A stretch of DNA of 64,000 nucleotides, from contig NZ_BDUD01000001.1 of NCBI RefSeq assembly GCF_003113895.1, positions 2,145,821-2,209,820 on the forward strand, read 5' to 3'. Shown one piece after another: positions 53,901 to 62,312 of the stretch. Origin of the DNA: Nostoc commune NIES-4072. Lineage in GTDB: Bacteria; Cyanobacteriota; Cyanobacteriia; Cyanobacteriales; Nostocaceae. The translations under genes and the position numbers were made by a program. Below the pieces are notes generated by a model. That model saw nothing but the letters and a program-made list of their open reading frames with translations, had not been told where the DNA came from and did no database searches. How positions within the stretch are numbered: position 1 is the stretch's first letter; each line of letters starts with the position of its first letter.

Positions 53901-55639
53901 AGGGAGCGGATGTCAAGACCGAGGTGGCGTTGCAAAATCTCGGCGCAACTATCTACGTGTTTTTTAAACGTCGGTTCTACTTCATATAGTTCCCGACCCA
54001 TGTTTGCATATTGTGACCCTTGTCCGGAAAACATGAAGATGACTGGACAATGACTTGGCTTGCGGTGGTAAGTAAAAACACGTTGCGGATCGAGGAAAGT
54101 CAGCGCTTTGACTGCATCCTCTTGGTCATGACAAACTACCATGCGACAATGTTCAAAAGCGCGACGACCCACTTGTAGAGTATGAGCAACATCAGGTAGG
54201 TGAATATCAGGATTTTGCTCCAAGTGAGTAGATAATTGCGCTGTCGCGGTTTCCAACGCTGTGCTGGTTTTGGCTGACAGGAGTAACAAGTGCCACGGAC
54301 GCGAAGGGCTGAAAGCTTCAGTCGCTGGGGCTTCTTCCAAAATCACATGGGCATTAGTCCCGCCAATCCCAAAAGAACTTACACCTGCTCTGCGAGGTGT
54401 ACCGTTGGTTTTCCACTCTGATAATTTGGTGTTGATATAAAAGGGACTATTGGCGAAATCTATCTCAGGATTAGGATGTTCAAAGTGCAAACTAGGAGGT
54501 ATTTGTTGATGTTTTAGTGCAAGAACTGTTTTAATTAAGCCTGTCACCCCAGCAGCTGTATTTAAATGCCCGATATTGCTTTTTACTGATGCGATCGCAC
54601 AAAATGCTTTCTGTTTGGTGCGACCTGCAAATGCCTTTTTCAAAGCACTAATTTCAATGGGATCTCCCAAAGCTGTACCAGTTCCGTGAGCCTCGATATA
54701 AGTGATGGTTTCTGGAGCAACTCCTGCGATCGCTTGAGCCTCAGCTATCACCTCAGCTTGACCACTCACACTAGGAGCTGTATATCCCACTTTTGCTGCA
54801 CCATCATTATTGATGGCTGAACCTTTAATTACTGCATGAATACAATCACCATCTGCTAAAGCATCCTCTAATCTCTTGAGGACAACAACCCCGACTCCAT
54901 CTCCGAAAATAGTTCCTTGGGCATTAGCATCAAAAGCTCGACAGTGACCATCAGGAGAAGTGATACTTCCTTCTTGATAGAAATAACCTTGCTTTTCGAG
55001 AGATTCTATGGAAATACCACCTGCTAAAGCCATATCGCATTCATAGTTTAGCAATCCTTGGCAAGCTGAGTGAACAGCAACCAATGATGTAGAGCAAGCA
55101 GTCTGAACGTTGAGACTGGGCCCTTTCAGATTCAATTTATATGAAATTCTTGTAGCGGCGAAGTCCTGACTATTGCCATATATAATTGCCAGACCCATTG
55201 ATTGAATCATATCAGGGCGGGAACTGAGTTTGGTTAGAAAGTAGTTACTCATATTGGTTCCCACATAAACACCAGTCAAGCCTTTGCCTGAACCAGGTTC
55301 ATAACCAGCATTTTCCAATGCTTGCCAAGCACATTCAAGCAGAATCCGGTGTTGAGGATCGATAATTTCGGCTTCCCTTGGCGAAATATCGAAGAAAGGG
55401 GCATCAAACATCTCAATATCTGGCAGACGAACACCAGCTTTCACATAATTGCGATCGCTCAACAATTCTGGAACTACGCCTGAAGCCTCTAATTCTTCAT
55501 CACTAAAGAAGGTAATTAACTCCTTTCCCTGACATAAACTCTCCCAAAATTCCTCAATACTTTTAGTAGCTGAAAATCGACCAACCATACCGATTACGGC
55601 TATGCTTCTGATAGAATCGTGGATTTCTTGGTTATCCAT
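50987..55639 (-). CDS. Type I PKS, KS-AT-KR(inactive)-ACP
   Basis: A 1550-residue polyketide synthase. KS (about 10-430): Cys in TACSTSLVA, EAHGTGTALGD and NIGHLN. AT (about 525-815): GQGSQYANMG, GHSIGEY with Ser, and HAFHS, the malonyl-CoA mark. KR region (about 1165-1350): the catalytic Ser and Tyr are kept (SSLSSILGG, YSAAN), but the cofactor loop is GGLETIE where the first PKS has GGLGGIG, so NADPH binding is lost. ACP (about 1445-1515): ELGGDSIIATQ. One malonate is added and the beta-keto group should stay. It overlaps the upstream PKS stop codon by 8 bases. Its AT is almost identical in DNA to that of the neighbour. Confidence 0.93.
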   Translation of the reverse strand: MDNQEIHDSIRSIAVIGMVGRFSATKSIEEFWESLCQGKELITFFSDEELEASGVVPELLSDRNYVKAGVRLPDIEMFDAPFFDISPREAEIIDPQHRILLECAWQALENAGYEPGSGKGLTGVYVGTNMSNYFLTKLSSRPDMIQSMGLAIIYGNSQDFAATRISYKLNLKGPSLNVQTACSTSLVAVHSACQGLLNYECDMALAGGISIESLEKQGYFYQEGSITSPDGHCRAFDANAQGTIFGDGVGVVVLKRLEDALADGDCIHAVIKGSAINNDGAAKVGYTAPSVSGQAEVIAEAQAIAGVAPETITYIEAHGTGTALGDPIEISALKKAFAGRTKQKAFCAIASVKSNIGHLNTAAGVTGLIKTVLALKHQQIPPSLHFEHPNPEIDFANSPFYINTKLSEWKTNGTPRRAGVSSFGIGGTNAHVILEEAPATEAFSPSRPWHLLLLSAKTSTALETATAQLSTHLEQNPDIHLPDVAHTLQVGRRAFEHCRMVVCHDQEDAVKALTFLDPQRVFTYHRKPSHCPVIFMFSGQGSQYANMGRELYEVEPTFKKHVDSCAEILQRHLGLDIRSLLYPKEQDTETASKQLQQTALTQSALFVTEYALAQLLMSWGIHPEAMIGHSIGEYVAATVAGVFSLEDALLIVAKRGELMQQVPRGSMLAIRLPEKDVQLLLSGQTLDKNSLQIAAINSSSSCVVSGTNEAVATLKNQLSSKEVECQLLHTSHAFHSQMMEPILEPFVQAVKKVKLNPPCIRFISNVTGTWITDAQATNPDYWCEHLRQTVKFSDGISLLLKQFEGVFLEVGPGRTLSTLTTQHLDKNSKQQILTSLRHIQDQQSDVNFLLQTLGRLWLFGVEIDWSGFYTHEQRHRLPLPTYPFERQRYWIDAKSPSPSLNSKPVKLDNKQDIADWFYVPSWKRSLLLNSSSSQIKYTQDKWLVFVDDLGVGEQLINALINQGKNVITVKQGEKFSKVSDYVYTINPYIYEDYDTLFQKIILLGKIPHNIVYLWSINKLENFQYSKYLEFNSLLFLTQNISKLKISDRAERSNFTNNCLELYVISNNIQEVNGNEKIDPEKATILGLCKVIPQEYPNIICKCIDIALKNQQDGEQENYKNIIDQLLSELTTVSSDLVVAYRGSYRWVQTFEPVCLDSVAEEKILLRKQGVYLFIGGLETIEVVLAEYLAKSLQAKLIFIEDSAFPQKDEYLRWLETHTPEDEVRRKIEKLQTLAELGAEILVLGADTTNYEQMYQSLKPENIGQIHGVIYSTGIKRENIFSSISEIGKIELGNLFDSQHRQISVLEQVLNNIKLDFCIVFSSLSSILGGFGLGLYSAANHLIDTFTNRHNRNHSLPWYAINWDKIQLNTDQDQKIFEQAFGVELAITPTEIIEVFQRILSLDKGTQIVVSTIDIKARWERTFNFNSLPDLKFSSQVDLSSHYSRPNLSNSYIAPINELEKQVTQIWQEVLGIAEVGIYDNFYELGGDSIIATQLVSRLRAKFPVDLPLRDLLLEAMIPVKQAEIIEQLLLEKIEELSDKEVESFLTNLPQ

Positions 55640-58600
55640 GTACCTTCCTCCTTTGTTGCATTAATTGTCTTTTTTCTTGCATAGCTGCTTCTTTTCTGCT
55701 AGCACGTTGATCGGCTTGTTGGAATGTTGGTTCCTCAATTTTTTTGTTGTCGATATATTCAGCTAAGGTACTTACTGTTGAATATTCAAATAGTTCTCCG
55801 ACAGATAAATTCCTATTGAATTTTTTGAGCATTCTACTACGAACTTGAATTATTAATAAAGAATCTCCTCCTAATTCAAAAAAGTTATCATTGAGTCCGA
55901 CATTTTTTATCCCTAGAATTTCTTGCCATATATTAGCAATATTTTGCTCAATTTCATTTCTAGGAGCAACGTATATATTCTCTAAATCAGGCCTGTCATA
56001 CAGTAATAAATTTGCTTCTTTTTCTGCAAAAGATTCCAGCTTCAGCCATTGGTCAATTCTAGCTTGCAGTTCTCCAGTAGAGACAACTATATGATTAAAT
56101 TCACTACAGCCTAGAACCCTTTCAAACGCTTTTATCCCCTCTTCTGGCTGAATAGCCAATTCATGCAAACTTGCACCTAAAGATGTACTTTGTTTATTCT
56201 CTTTTTCAAGTTGCCAGCCATCCCAACTTATGCTTGTCCATGAAACTGGATGATTCTGATTATGTTGGTGTACAAAAGCATCCATAAAGATATTTGCTGT
56301 TGAATAGGCAATAAATCCTAGTCCTCCTAAAACAGACGATAAAGAAGATAGTAATAAACAAAAATCAAGCTGTTTATCTTGCAAGACTTTTTCTAATACT
56401 AAAGATCCATATATTTTTGCTTTAAATTGCTGCTCACATTCACTTTTACCTATCTTTTCAATAGACTCACCACTAACAACTCCAGCAGCGTGGATAACAC
56501 CATTTAGCTGACTAAATTGCTCTTGAGCGCGAGCGATCGCATTTTGCATTTCTTCCTGGTTAGCCACATCAGCATTCACTACCAAAACTTCTGCACCCAA
56601 CTGTTCGAGTTCTTGAACTTTGCGAATCTTGCAGCTAGTACTATCAGCCTCATCATGAGTAGTGAGCCATTTTTCCCATTCATCTTTTTTTGGCAAAGCA
56701 GAACGTCCTACTAACAGTAGTTTTGCTTGTACATTTCGAGCTAAGTATTCTGCTAAAACAAGTCCAATACCTCCGAGTCCACCTGTAATTAAATAGACTC
56801 CTTTTTCTCTTAGTCGAGGCTTTTCGATTTTAGCTTGCTCAAAGCGCACAGGCTCAAAACTTTGCACCCACCGATTCAAACCTCGATAAGCAATTAACTT
56901 TTGGGAATCATCATCCGTCAGTTCTGCTAGTATTTTCTCTAGAAGTTTTTCTTCTTGCCAACTGCCATTGGCGGGTAGAATAACATCAATACTACGACAA
57001 TTAATGTTTGAATATTCTTGAGAAATAACTTTCATTGGTCCAAGTAAAGTTGCTTTCTCTGGAGAAAGTACTTCCGTTCCCGTTACTGGCTGTAGATTGT
57101 TAGAAATAACTGTAATGTTAAAATCATCAGTAGTTTCTTGTCTTCCCAAAGCTTGGGCAAGAAATAGGAGACTGTAAAATCCTCTTATTTGAGTTTGTTC
57201 AACTTGTTCAATTTCTAATTCTTGTTCACTACTAGGTGTAACATTCAAAAGATGAACTATCGTTTTTGGTAACTGTTTTTGTCCAATAAGTTCCTTGATT
57301 AGGGTATGATAATCCTGATAATTTTGAGGATTAATCGTATATTGATTAGCTAATCTTGTAAATCTTTTACCAAGTTTTACAGTAATAACATCCTGGTTGT
57401 ATTTTTCTAGTTCTTTTACCAATTTGATACCCAAGCCACACTCATCAAGAAATACCAAGGCGCTGGATTTGGGAACTGCTAATTCTTGAGATTTTAGTTG
57501 TACTGGGGGTAAAGAAGGTTTCCAAAAAGGAATATAAAACCAGTCGGCTATATCAGGTTTTTTAGCCAGTGATACTGGTGTGCGTAGGCGTAGTCCGTCG
57601 TTGACATCGCTATCTTGTCCTTGCTTTTTAGCATCAATCCAGTACCTTTGTCGCTCAAAGGGGTAAGTCGGCAAAGGTAGACGATGACGCTGCTCGTGAG
57701 TATAAAATCCTGACCAGTCAATCTCTACACCAAAAAGCCACAACCGACCTAATGTCTGCAACAAAAAGTTAACATCAGATTGTTGGTCTTGAATATGGCG
57801 TAATGAAGTTAGTATTTGTTGTTTGCTATTTTTATCTAAATGCTGTGTTGTTAATGTGCTTAAGGTTCGTCCTGGTCCCACTTCTAGAAAAACACCTTCA
57901 AACTGCTTTAACAGTAGAGATATTCCATCTGAAAATCTCACAGTTTGCCGCAAATGTTCACACCAATAATCGGGATTTGTGGCTTGTGCATCTGTAATCC
58001 AAGTCCCAGTTACATTAGAAATAAACCGAATGCATGGTGGATTCAGTTTGACTTTTTTTACAGCTTGCACAAATGGTTCCAATATTGGTTCCATCATTTG
58101 TGAATGAAAGGCATGGGATGTATGTAGCAGACGACATTCAACTTGTTGAGAAGATAATTGATTTTTTAGTGTCGCAACTGCCTCGTTTGTACCAGACACT
58201 ACACAAGAAGATGGGCTGTTAATCGCTGCGATTTGAAGAGAATTTTTATCCAATGTCTGGGCAGAGAGTAGCAACTGCACATCTTTTTCTGGAAGCCTAA
58301 TTGCCAGCATACTTCCTGTAGGCACTTGTTGCATTAACTCTCCCCTTTTTGCCACAATCAATAGGGCATCTTCTAGGGAAAATACACCTGCGACAGTCGC
58401 GGCGATATATTCCCCAATGCTGTGACCAATCATTGCTTCTGGTTGTACTCCCCATGACATTAATAACTGGGCCAGGGCGTACTCTGTAACAAATAACGCG
58501 CTTTGGGTAAGGGCTGTTTGTTGTAGTTGCTTTGAAGCCGTCTCTGTGTCTTGTTCCTTGGGATAAAGTAGGGAGCGGATGTCAAGACCGAGGTGGCGTT

Positions 58601-60323
58601 GCAAAATCTCGGCGCAACTATCTACGTGTTTTTTAAACGTCGGTTCTACTTCATACAGTTCCCGACCCATGTTTGCATATTGTGACCCTTGTCCGGAAAA
58701 CATGAAGATGACTGAACAATGACTTGGCTCATAGTGGTGACTAAAAATGCGTTGTGGGTCTTGGCTGTTAAGCGATTTTACCGCATCGTTTAGATCGGGG
58801 GTAATCATGATGCGGCGATAGTCAAAAGCTCGACGACCTACTTGTAGGGTGTAAGAGACATCTGGTAAGGGAATATCGGGGTTCTGCTCTAAATAATCAC
58901 GCAGTTGCGCTGTTGCAGTGTCTAAAGCCGTGCTGGTTTTGGCTGATAACAGTAATAATTGCCAAGGACGCGAGGGACTCGAAGCCTCAATCACTGGCGC
59001 TTCTTCCAAAATAACATGGGCATTAGTCCCACCGATGCCAAAAGAACTTACACCTGCTCGACGGGGTGTACCGTCGGTTTTCCACTCTAATAAATTGGTG
59101 TTGACGTAGAAGGGACTATTAGCGAAATCTATTTGTGGATTTGGCTCCTGAAAATGCAAGCTTGGAGGTATTTGTTTATGTTTTAATGCTTGTATAGTTT
59201 TAATTAATCCTGCTACACCTGCTGCTGTATTCAGATGCCCAATATTAGTTTTTAGTGAACCGATAGCACAAAAGCCTTTTTTATTTGTGCTAGCACGAAA
59301 AGCTTGTGTAAGAGCCTTAATTTCAATCGGGTCTCCTAAGACGGTTCCTGTACCGTGCGTTTCTACATAAGTAACAGTCTCAGGTTCGACACCAGCTAGG
59401 GCAAGCGCTTCTAAAATTACCTCCCTTTGACCATCAACACTAGGAGCTGTATATCCAACCTTTAAAGAACCATCGTTATTAACAGCAGAACCTTTGATTA
59501 CTGCATGGATAAAATCACCATCGGCAATAGCATCTTCTAATCTTTTCAAGACTACTACACCTAAACCATTGCCACCATTAGTTCCTTTAGCTTGAGCGTC
59601 AAAAGCTCGGCAATGACCGTCAGGAGATTGAATTCCTCCTTGTTGATAGTGATAGCCAGTTTTTTGTGGCACTGCAATAGAAACACCACCAGCTAAAGCA
59701 ATGTCGCTTTCGCCATTCATTAAACTTTGGCAGGCTAAGTGGACAGTCACTAATGATGTGGAGCAAGCAGTCTGTACATTGATACTTGGCCCTTTTAGAT
59801 TTAACTTGTAAGAAACTTGCGTAGGCAGGAAATCTTTATCATTTCCAATCAAAGTTTGGAAGCTGTCTACTGATTCCATCAACTCTCGGTTGGGATATAA
59901 GTTTGAAAGCAGATAGTAACTTGCTGCTACACCAGCAAAAAGGCCAATTTGACCACTATAAGTTTCAGAATTGTAACCAGCATTTTCTAGAGCTGACCAA
60001 ACACATTCCATAAAAAGGCGGTGTTGTGGATCTGTAATTTCAGCTTCTCTGGGAGAAAAGCCAAAAAAGGAAGCATCAAATAACTCTATGTCTTCTAATA
60101 CACCGCTTGCTTTCACATAATTGGGATCATTCAGCGATGCTGAATCTATCCCAGCAGATATTAATTCCTCGTCTGTGAAAAATGATATTGACTCTACACC
60201 ATCCCGCAGGTTTTGCCAAAAGCTATCAACTTTATTTGCTCCAGGAAAACGACCTGCCATACCAATAATAGCGATTTCGTCTTTATCATTTAAAGTATGA
60301 ATAAAATTATTTGCTATATCCAT
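55632..60323 (-). CDS. Type I PKS, KS-AT-KR-ACP
   Basis: A 1563-residue polyketide synthase. KS (about 15-430): IAIIGMAGRFPGANKVDSFW, TACSTSLVT, VETHGTGTVLGD and NIGHLN. AT (about 525-815): GHSIGEY and HAFHS for malonyl-CoA. KR (about 1170-1360): intact GGLGGIG loop, LLSSLSSVLGG and YSTAN, so active. ACP (about 1460-1530): ELGGDSLLIIQ. The C-terminal tail is basic (KEAAMQEKRQLMQQRRK), possibly a docking helix for the next protein. It should add one malonate and reduce it to the beta-hydroxy stage. It lies between the decarboxylase and the second PKS, with which it overlaps by 8 bases. A MITE-like element sits in its upstream gap. Confidence 0.93.
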   Translation of the reverse strand: MDIANNFIHTLNDKDEIAIIGMAGRFPGANKVDSFWQNLRDGVESISFFTDEELISAGIDSASLNDPNYVKASGVLEDIELFDASFFGFSPREAEITDPQHRLFMECVWSALENAGYNSETYSGQIGLFAGVAASYYLLSNLYPNRELMESVDSFQTLIGNDKDFLPTQVSYKLNLKGPSINVQTACSTSLVTVHLACQSLMNGESDIALAGGVSIAVPQKTGYHYQQGGIQSPDGHCRAFDAQAKGTNGGNGLGVVVLKRLEDAIADGDFIHAVIKGSAVNNDGSLKVGYTAPSVDGQREVILEALALAGVEPETVTYVETHGTGTVLGDPIEIKALTQAFRASTNKKGFCAIGSLKTNIGHLNTAAGVAGLIKTIQALKHKQIPPSLHFQEPNPQIDFANSPFYVNTNLLEWKTDGTPRRAGVSSFGIGGTNAHVILEEAPVIEASSPSRPWQLLLLSAKTSTALDTATAQLRDYLEQNPDIPLPDVSYTLQVGRRAFDYRRIMITPDLNDAVKSLNSQDPQRIFSHHYEPSHCSVIFMFSGQGSQYANMGRELYEVEPTFKKHVDSCAEILQRHLGLDIRSLLYPKEQDTETASKQLQQTALTQSALFVTEYALAQLLMSWGVQPEAMIGHSIGEYIAATVAGVFSLEDALLIVAKRGELMQQVPTGSMLAIRLPEKDVQLLLSAQTLDKNSLQIAAINSPSSCVVSGTNEAVATLKNQLSSQQVECRLLHTSHAFHSQMMEPILEPFVQAVKKVKLNPPCIRFISNVTGTWITDAQATNPDYWCEHLRQTVRFSDGISLLLKQFEGVFLEVGPGRTLSTLTTQHLDKNSKQQILTSLRHIQDQQSDVNFLLQTLGRLWLFGVEIDWSGFYTHEQRHRLPLPTYPFERQRYWIDAKKQGQDSDVNDGLRLRTPVSLAKKPDIADWFYIPFWKPSLPPVQLKSQELAVPKSSALVFLDECGLGIKLVKELEKYNQDVITVKLGKRFTRLANQYTINPQNYQDYHTLIKELIGQKQLPKTIVHLLNVTPSSEQELEIEQVEQTQIRGFYSLLFLAQALGRQETTDDFNITVISNNLQPVTGTEVLSPEKATLLGPMKVISQEYSNINCRSIDVILPANGSWQEEKLLEKILAELTDDDSQKLIAYRGLNRWVQSFEPVRFEQAKIEKPRLREKGVYLITGGLGGIGLVLAEYLARNVQAKLLLVGRSALPKKDEWEKWLTTHDEADSTSCKIRKVQELEQLGAEVLVVNADVANQEEMQNAIARAQEQFSQLNGVIHAAGVVSGESIEKIGKSECEQQFKAKIYGSLVLEKVLQDKQLDFCLLLSSLSSVLGGLGFIAYSTANIFMDAFVHQHNQNHPVSWTSISWDGWQLEKENKQSTSLGASLHELAIQPEEGIKAFERVLGCSEFNHIVVSTGELQARIDQWLKLESFAEKEANLLLYDRPDLENIYVAPRNEIEQNIANIWQEILGIKNVGLNDNFFELGGDSLLIIQVRSRMLKKFNRNLSVGELFEYSTVSTLAEYIDNKKIEEPTFQQADQRASRKEAAMQEKRQLMQQRRKVHG

Positions 60324-60391
60324 CAGTCAAACCCTAATGATCAATATTTTTTGTCTACCTTCAAAGCAGTAAAGAAGACTTAGTTAATTAT

Positions 60392-60535
60392 CAATACGGT
60401 TCAGTTAGCGCCAAAAACCTTTCAGGACTTACGCAAAAACTCTCTGAAACTCTTATTCCTTTGTGTCCTTTGCGCCCTTTGTGGTTCGTTTTTTCTTAAT
60501 TTTGGATAAGTCTTGTCCTTAACTGAACCGTATTG
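60392..60535. mobile_element. MITE-like element with perfect 16-bp inverted ends and 10-bp target duplication
   Basis: CAATACGGTTCAGTTA (60392-60407) and TAACTGAACCGTATTG (60520-60535) are perfect inverted repeats. AGTTAATTAT flanks both sides (60382-60391 and 60536-60545), a 10-bp target duplication. The element is 144 bp, without a frame. The inside resembles the common dispersed sequence CTTTGTGTCCTTTGCGCCCTTTG. The right copy of the duplication contains the stop codon of the decarboxylase gene. Confidence 0.85.
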
Positions 60536-60537
60536 AG

Positions 60538-62199
60538 TTAATTATTCATTTTTGATACATGTGAAATTGAAATTTCAGAAGCAATCTGAATCTGGTCATT
60601 TAAAACTGCGTCAATATCTTCTTCAGTCGTTAACGGATTGGCAATGACTGCACGCATGGCAATTACAGGAAATTGTTTATCCAAGCTAATGGTTGTTTTT
60701 GTTGTTCGTGAAATAAAAGTGCGACCAATCTGACGCTGCATTTTTTGTAAACATTCATTAAAATTGTTGATGATTTGATTATCTTTTTCTATTAGCTTTT
60801 TTTCTGCAATTATTCCTCTAAATTCTTCTGGAATATAGCGATAAATTAATAAATTAGTATCAGGATCTGCCAACAATTCAAATTCGGGCATCACCGAAAT
60901 CCGAGCAGCCATGTATTGAGTTTTCCGAATTCCTTCATCAATTAAAAACTCATATCCTTTAAGCCCAATCAGCTTTAGAGCAGCGTGTAAAAATAAAGCC
61001 ATGCCCGGTCGAGAACCTTCTAAAGCACGTTTACCTAAATCAAACGATCCCTTACGCATAGTATAGCTAGCATGTTTTTCGATTGAAGAAGCTAGATGAG
61101 GGTCGCGGAAAAATACCATACCAATACCCATTGGTAAATACAATTGTTTATGTCCATCAATAGTGACTGAATCAGCTTTTTCAATACCAGCAAGCTTTTG
61201 TTGATGTTTTCGAGAAAAGATAACTGGGCCACCCCAAGCAGCATCTACATGGAAATGTATATTATTTTCTTGGGCTATCTCGGCAATATCTTCTAGGGGA
61301 TCAACACTACCAGAATCTGTAGTTCCAGCAATACCAACAATAGCTATAATATGTAAGTTTTTCTGGCGACAATCTGCAACGGCTTGGCGTAATGCTTGTA
61401 TGTTAACTCGATTGTTAGAGTCAACGGCCACTCTAATCAAATTTTGGGTACTAATGCCCATTAAATCCGCAGCTTTATCAAAAGAAAAATGCATCAATTC
61501 GGAGCCAATCACAACTGCTCCTTTGTAACCATAAAAATTTAGAGCTGCTGTTAAACCTTCTTTTTCTACGCCTAAAAACTCATTTTTTGCTCCCAAAGAT
61601 TTATTTCGGGCACACCATAGTGCTGTGATATTGGCTGTTGTACCACCAGAAGTTAAAATTCCTAGTGTACTCTGATTATTTTGAATATGCAGGTTGTAAA
61701 AATTATCGGATAAATTATAAATTTGTCGATGCATCATTGCTAAAGCTTCACGTTCATAAAAGCTTAAAGCTTTAGCAGTCTCTATTTTGACAGCGTTTTG
61801 ATTCATTGCTGTCATTAGTTTAGCTATAGGTCGTACAAAAGAAGGAAGTGCCGAGGTCATGTGACCAATAAATTGTGGTGAAGATGTATGTATAGAGTGG
61901 GAAACAACGTTATCACCTAAGTATTGAAAATAGCTTTCAAAGTCAGTAGGTTCTAAAGGTATTTTGCTCTCCCCAAAATTCTTAATTATTAAATCAATTT
62001 CAATATTAGTATTTGCCTTTTTTGTAATTAAAAACTCTTCAGAAAAATCATTAACTATTTCATCTATCTGGGTTTCAATAGATTTTCCAAGAGTAGGTAC
62101 AAACATTTGTTTTACATACTCACCAATTTCAGAATGTAATATTCGCTCAGTTGGAGAAAAATTATTTGTGGATAATAAACTTTTTTCACTTAATGTCAT
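60538..62199 (-). CDS. PLP-dependent decarboxylase, PanP-type (aspartate 1-decarboxylase)
   Basis: About 553 residues, started at ATG 62199 because AGGAGACAAA precedes it. It is a group II PLP decarboxylase: TSGGTTANITAL, HFHVDAAWGGP (Asp for the PLP ring) and SVTIDGHKQLYLPMG with the PLP-binding Lys. The stretch DNVVSHSIHTSSPQFIGHMTSALPSF is what I recall of the PanP group, pyridoxal-dependent aspartate decarboxylases that make beta-alanine. Glutamate or tyrosine decarboxylases of the same superfamily are the alternative. Between the Thr NRPS and the PKS genes, it most probably makes the beta-alanine used by the terminal module. Its stop codon lies within the target duplication of a MITE. 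Confidence 0.85.
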   Translation of the reverse strand: MTLSEKSLLSTNNFSPTERILHSEIGEYVKQMFVPTLGKSIETQIDEIVNDFSEEFLITKKANTNIEIDLIIKNFGESKIPLEPTDFESYFQYLGDNVVSHSIHTSSPQFIGHMTSALPSFVRPIAKLMTAMNQNAVKIETAKALSFYEREALAMMHRQIYNLSDNFYNLHIQNNQSTLGILTSGGTTANITALWCARNKSLGAKNEFLGVEKEGLTAALNFYGYKGAVVIGSELMHFSFDKAADLMGISTQNLIRVAVDSNNRVNIQALRQAVADCRQKNLHIIAIVGIAGTTDSGSVDPLEDIAEIAQENNIHFHVDAAWGGPVIFSRKHQQKLAGIEKADSVTIDGHKQLYLPMGIGMVFFRDPHLASSIEKHASYTMRKGSFDLGKRALEGSRPGMALFLHAALKLIGLKGYEFLIDEGIRKTQYMAARISVMPEFELLADPDTNLLIYRYIPEEFRGIIAEKKLIEKDNQIINNFNECLQKMQRQIGRTFISRTTKTTISLDKQFPVIAMRAVIANPLTTEEDIDAVLNDQIQIASEISISHVSKMNN

Positions 62200-62312
62200 T
62201 TTGTCTCCTATAGTAAATAAATTTTGCGCTGCATAACTAATCATCTTTAGGACTTAAGCAAAAAACCTCTTATCAGTGTTCTCTGAGTGATTTGCGGTTA
62301 ATTAATTTAATT

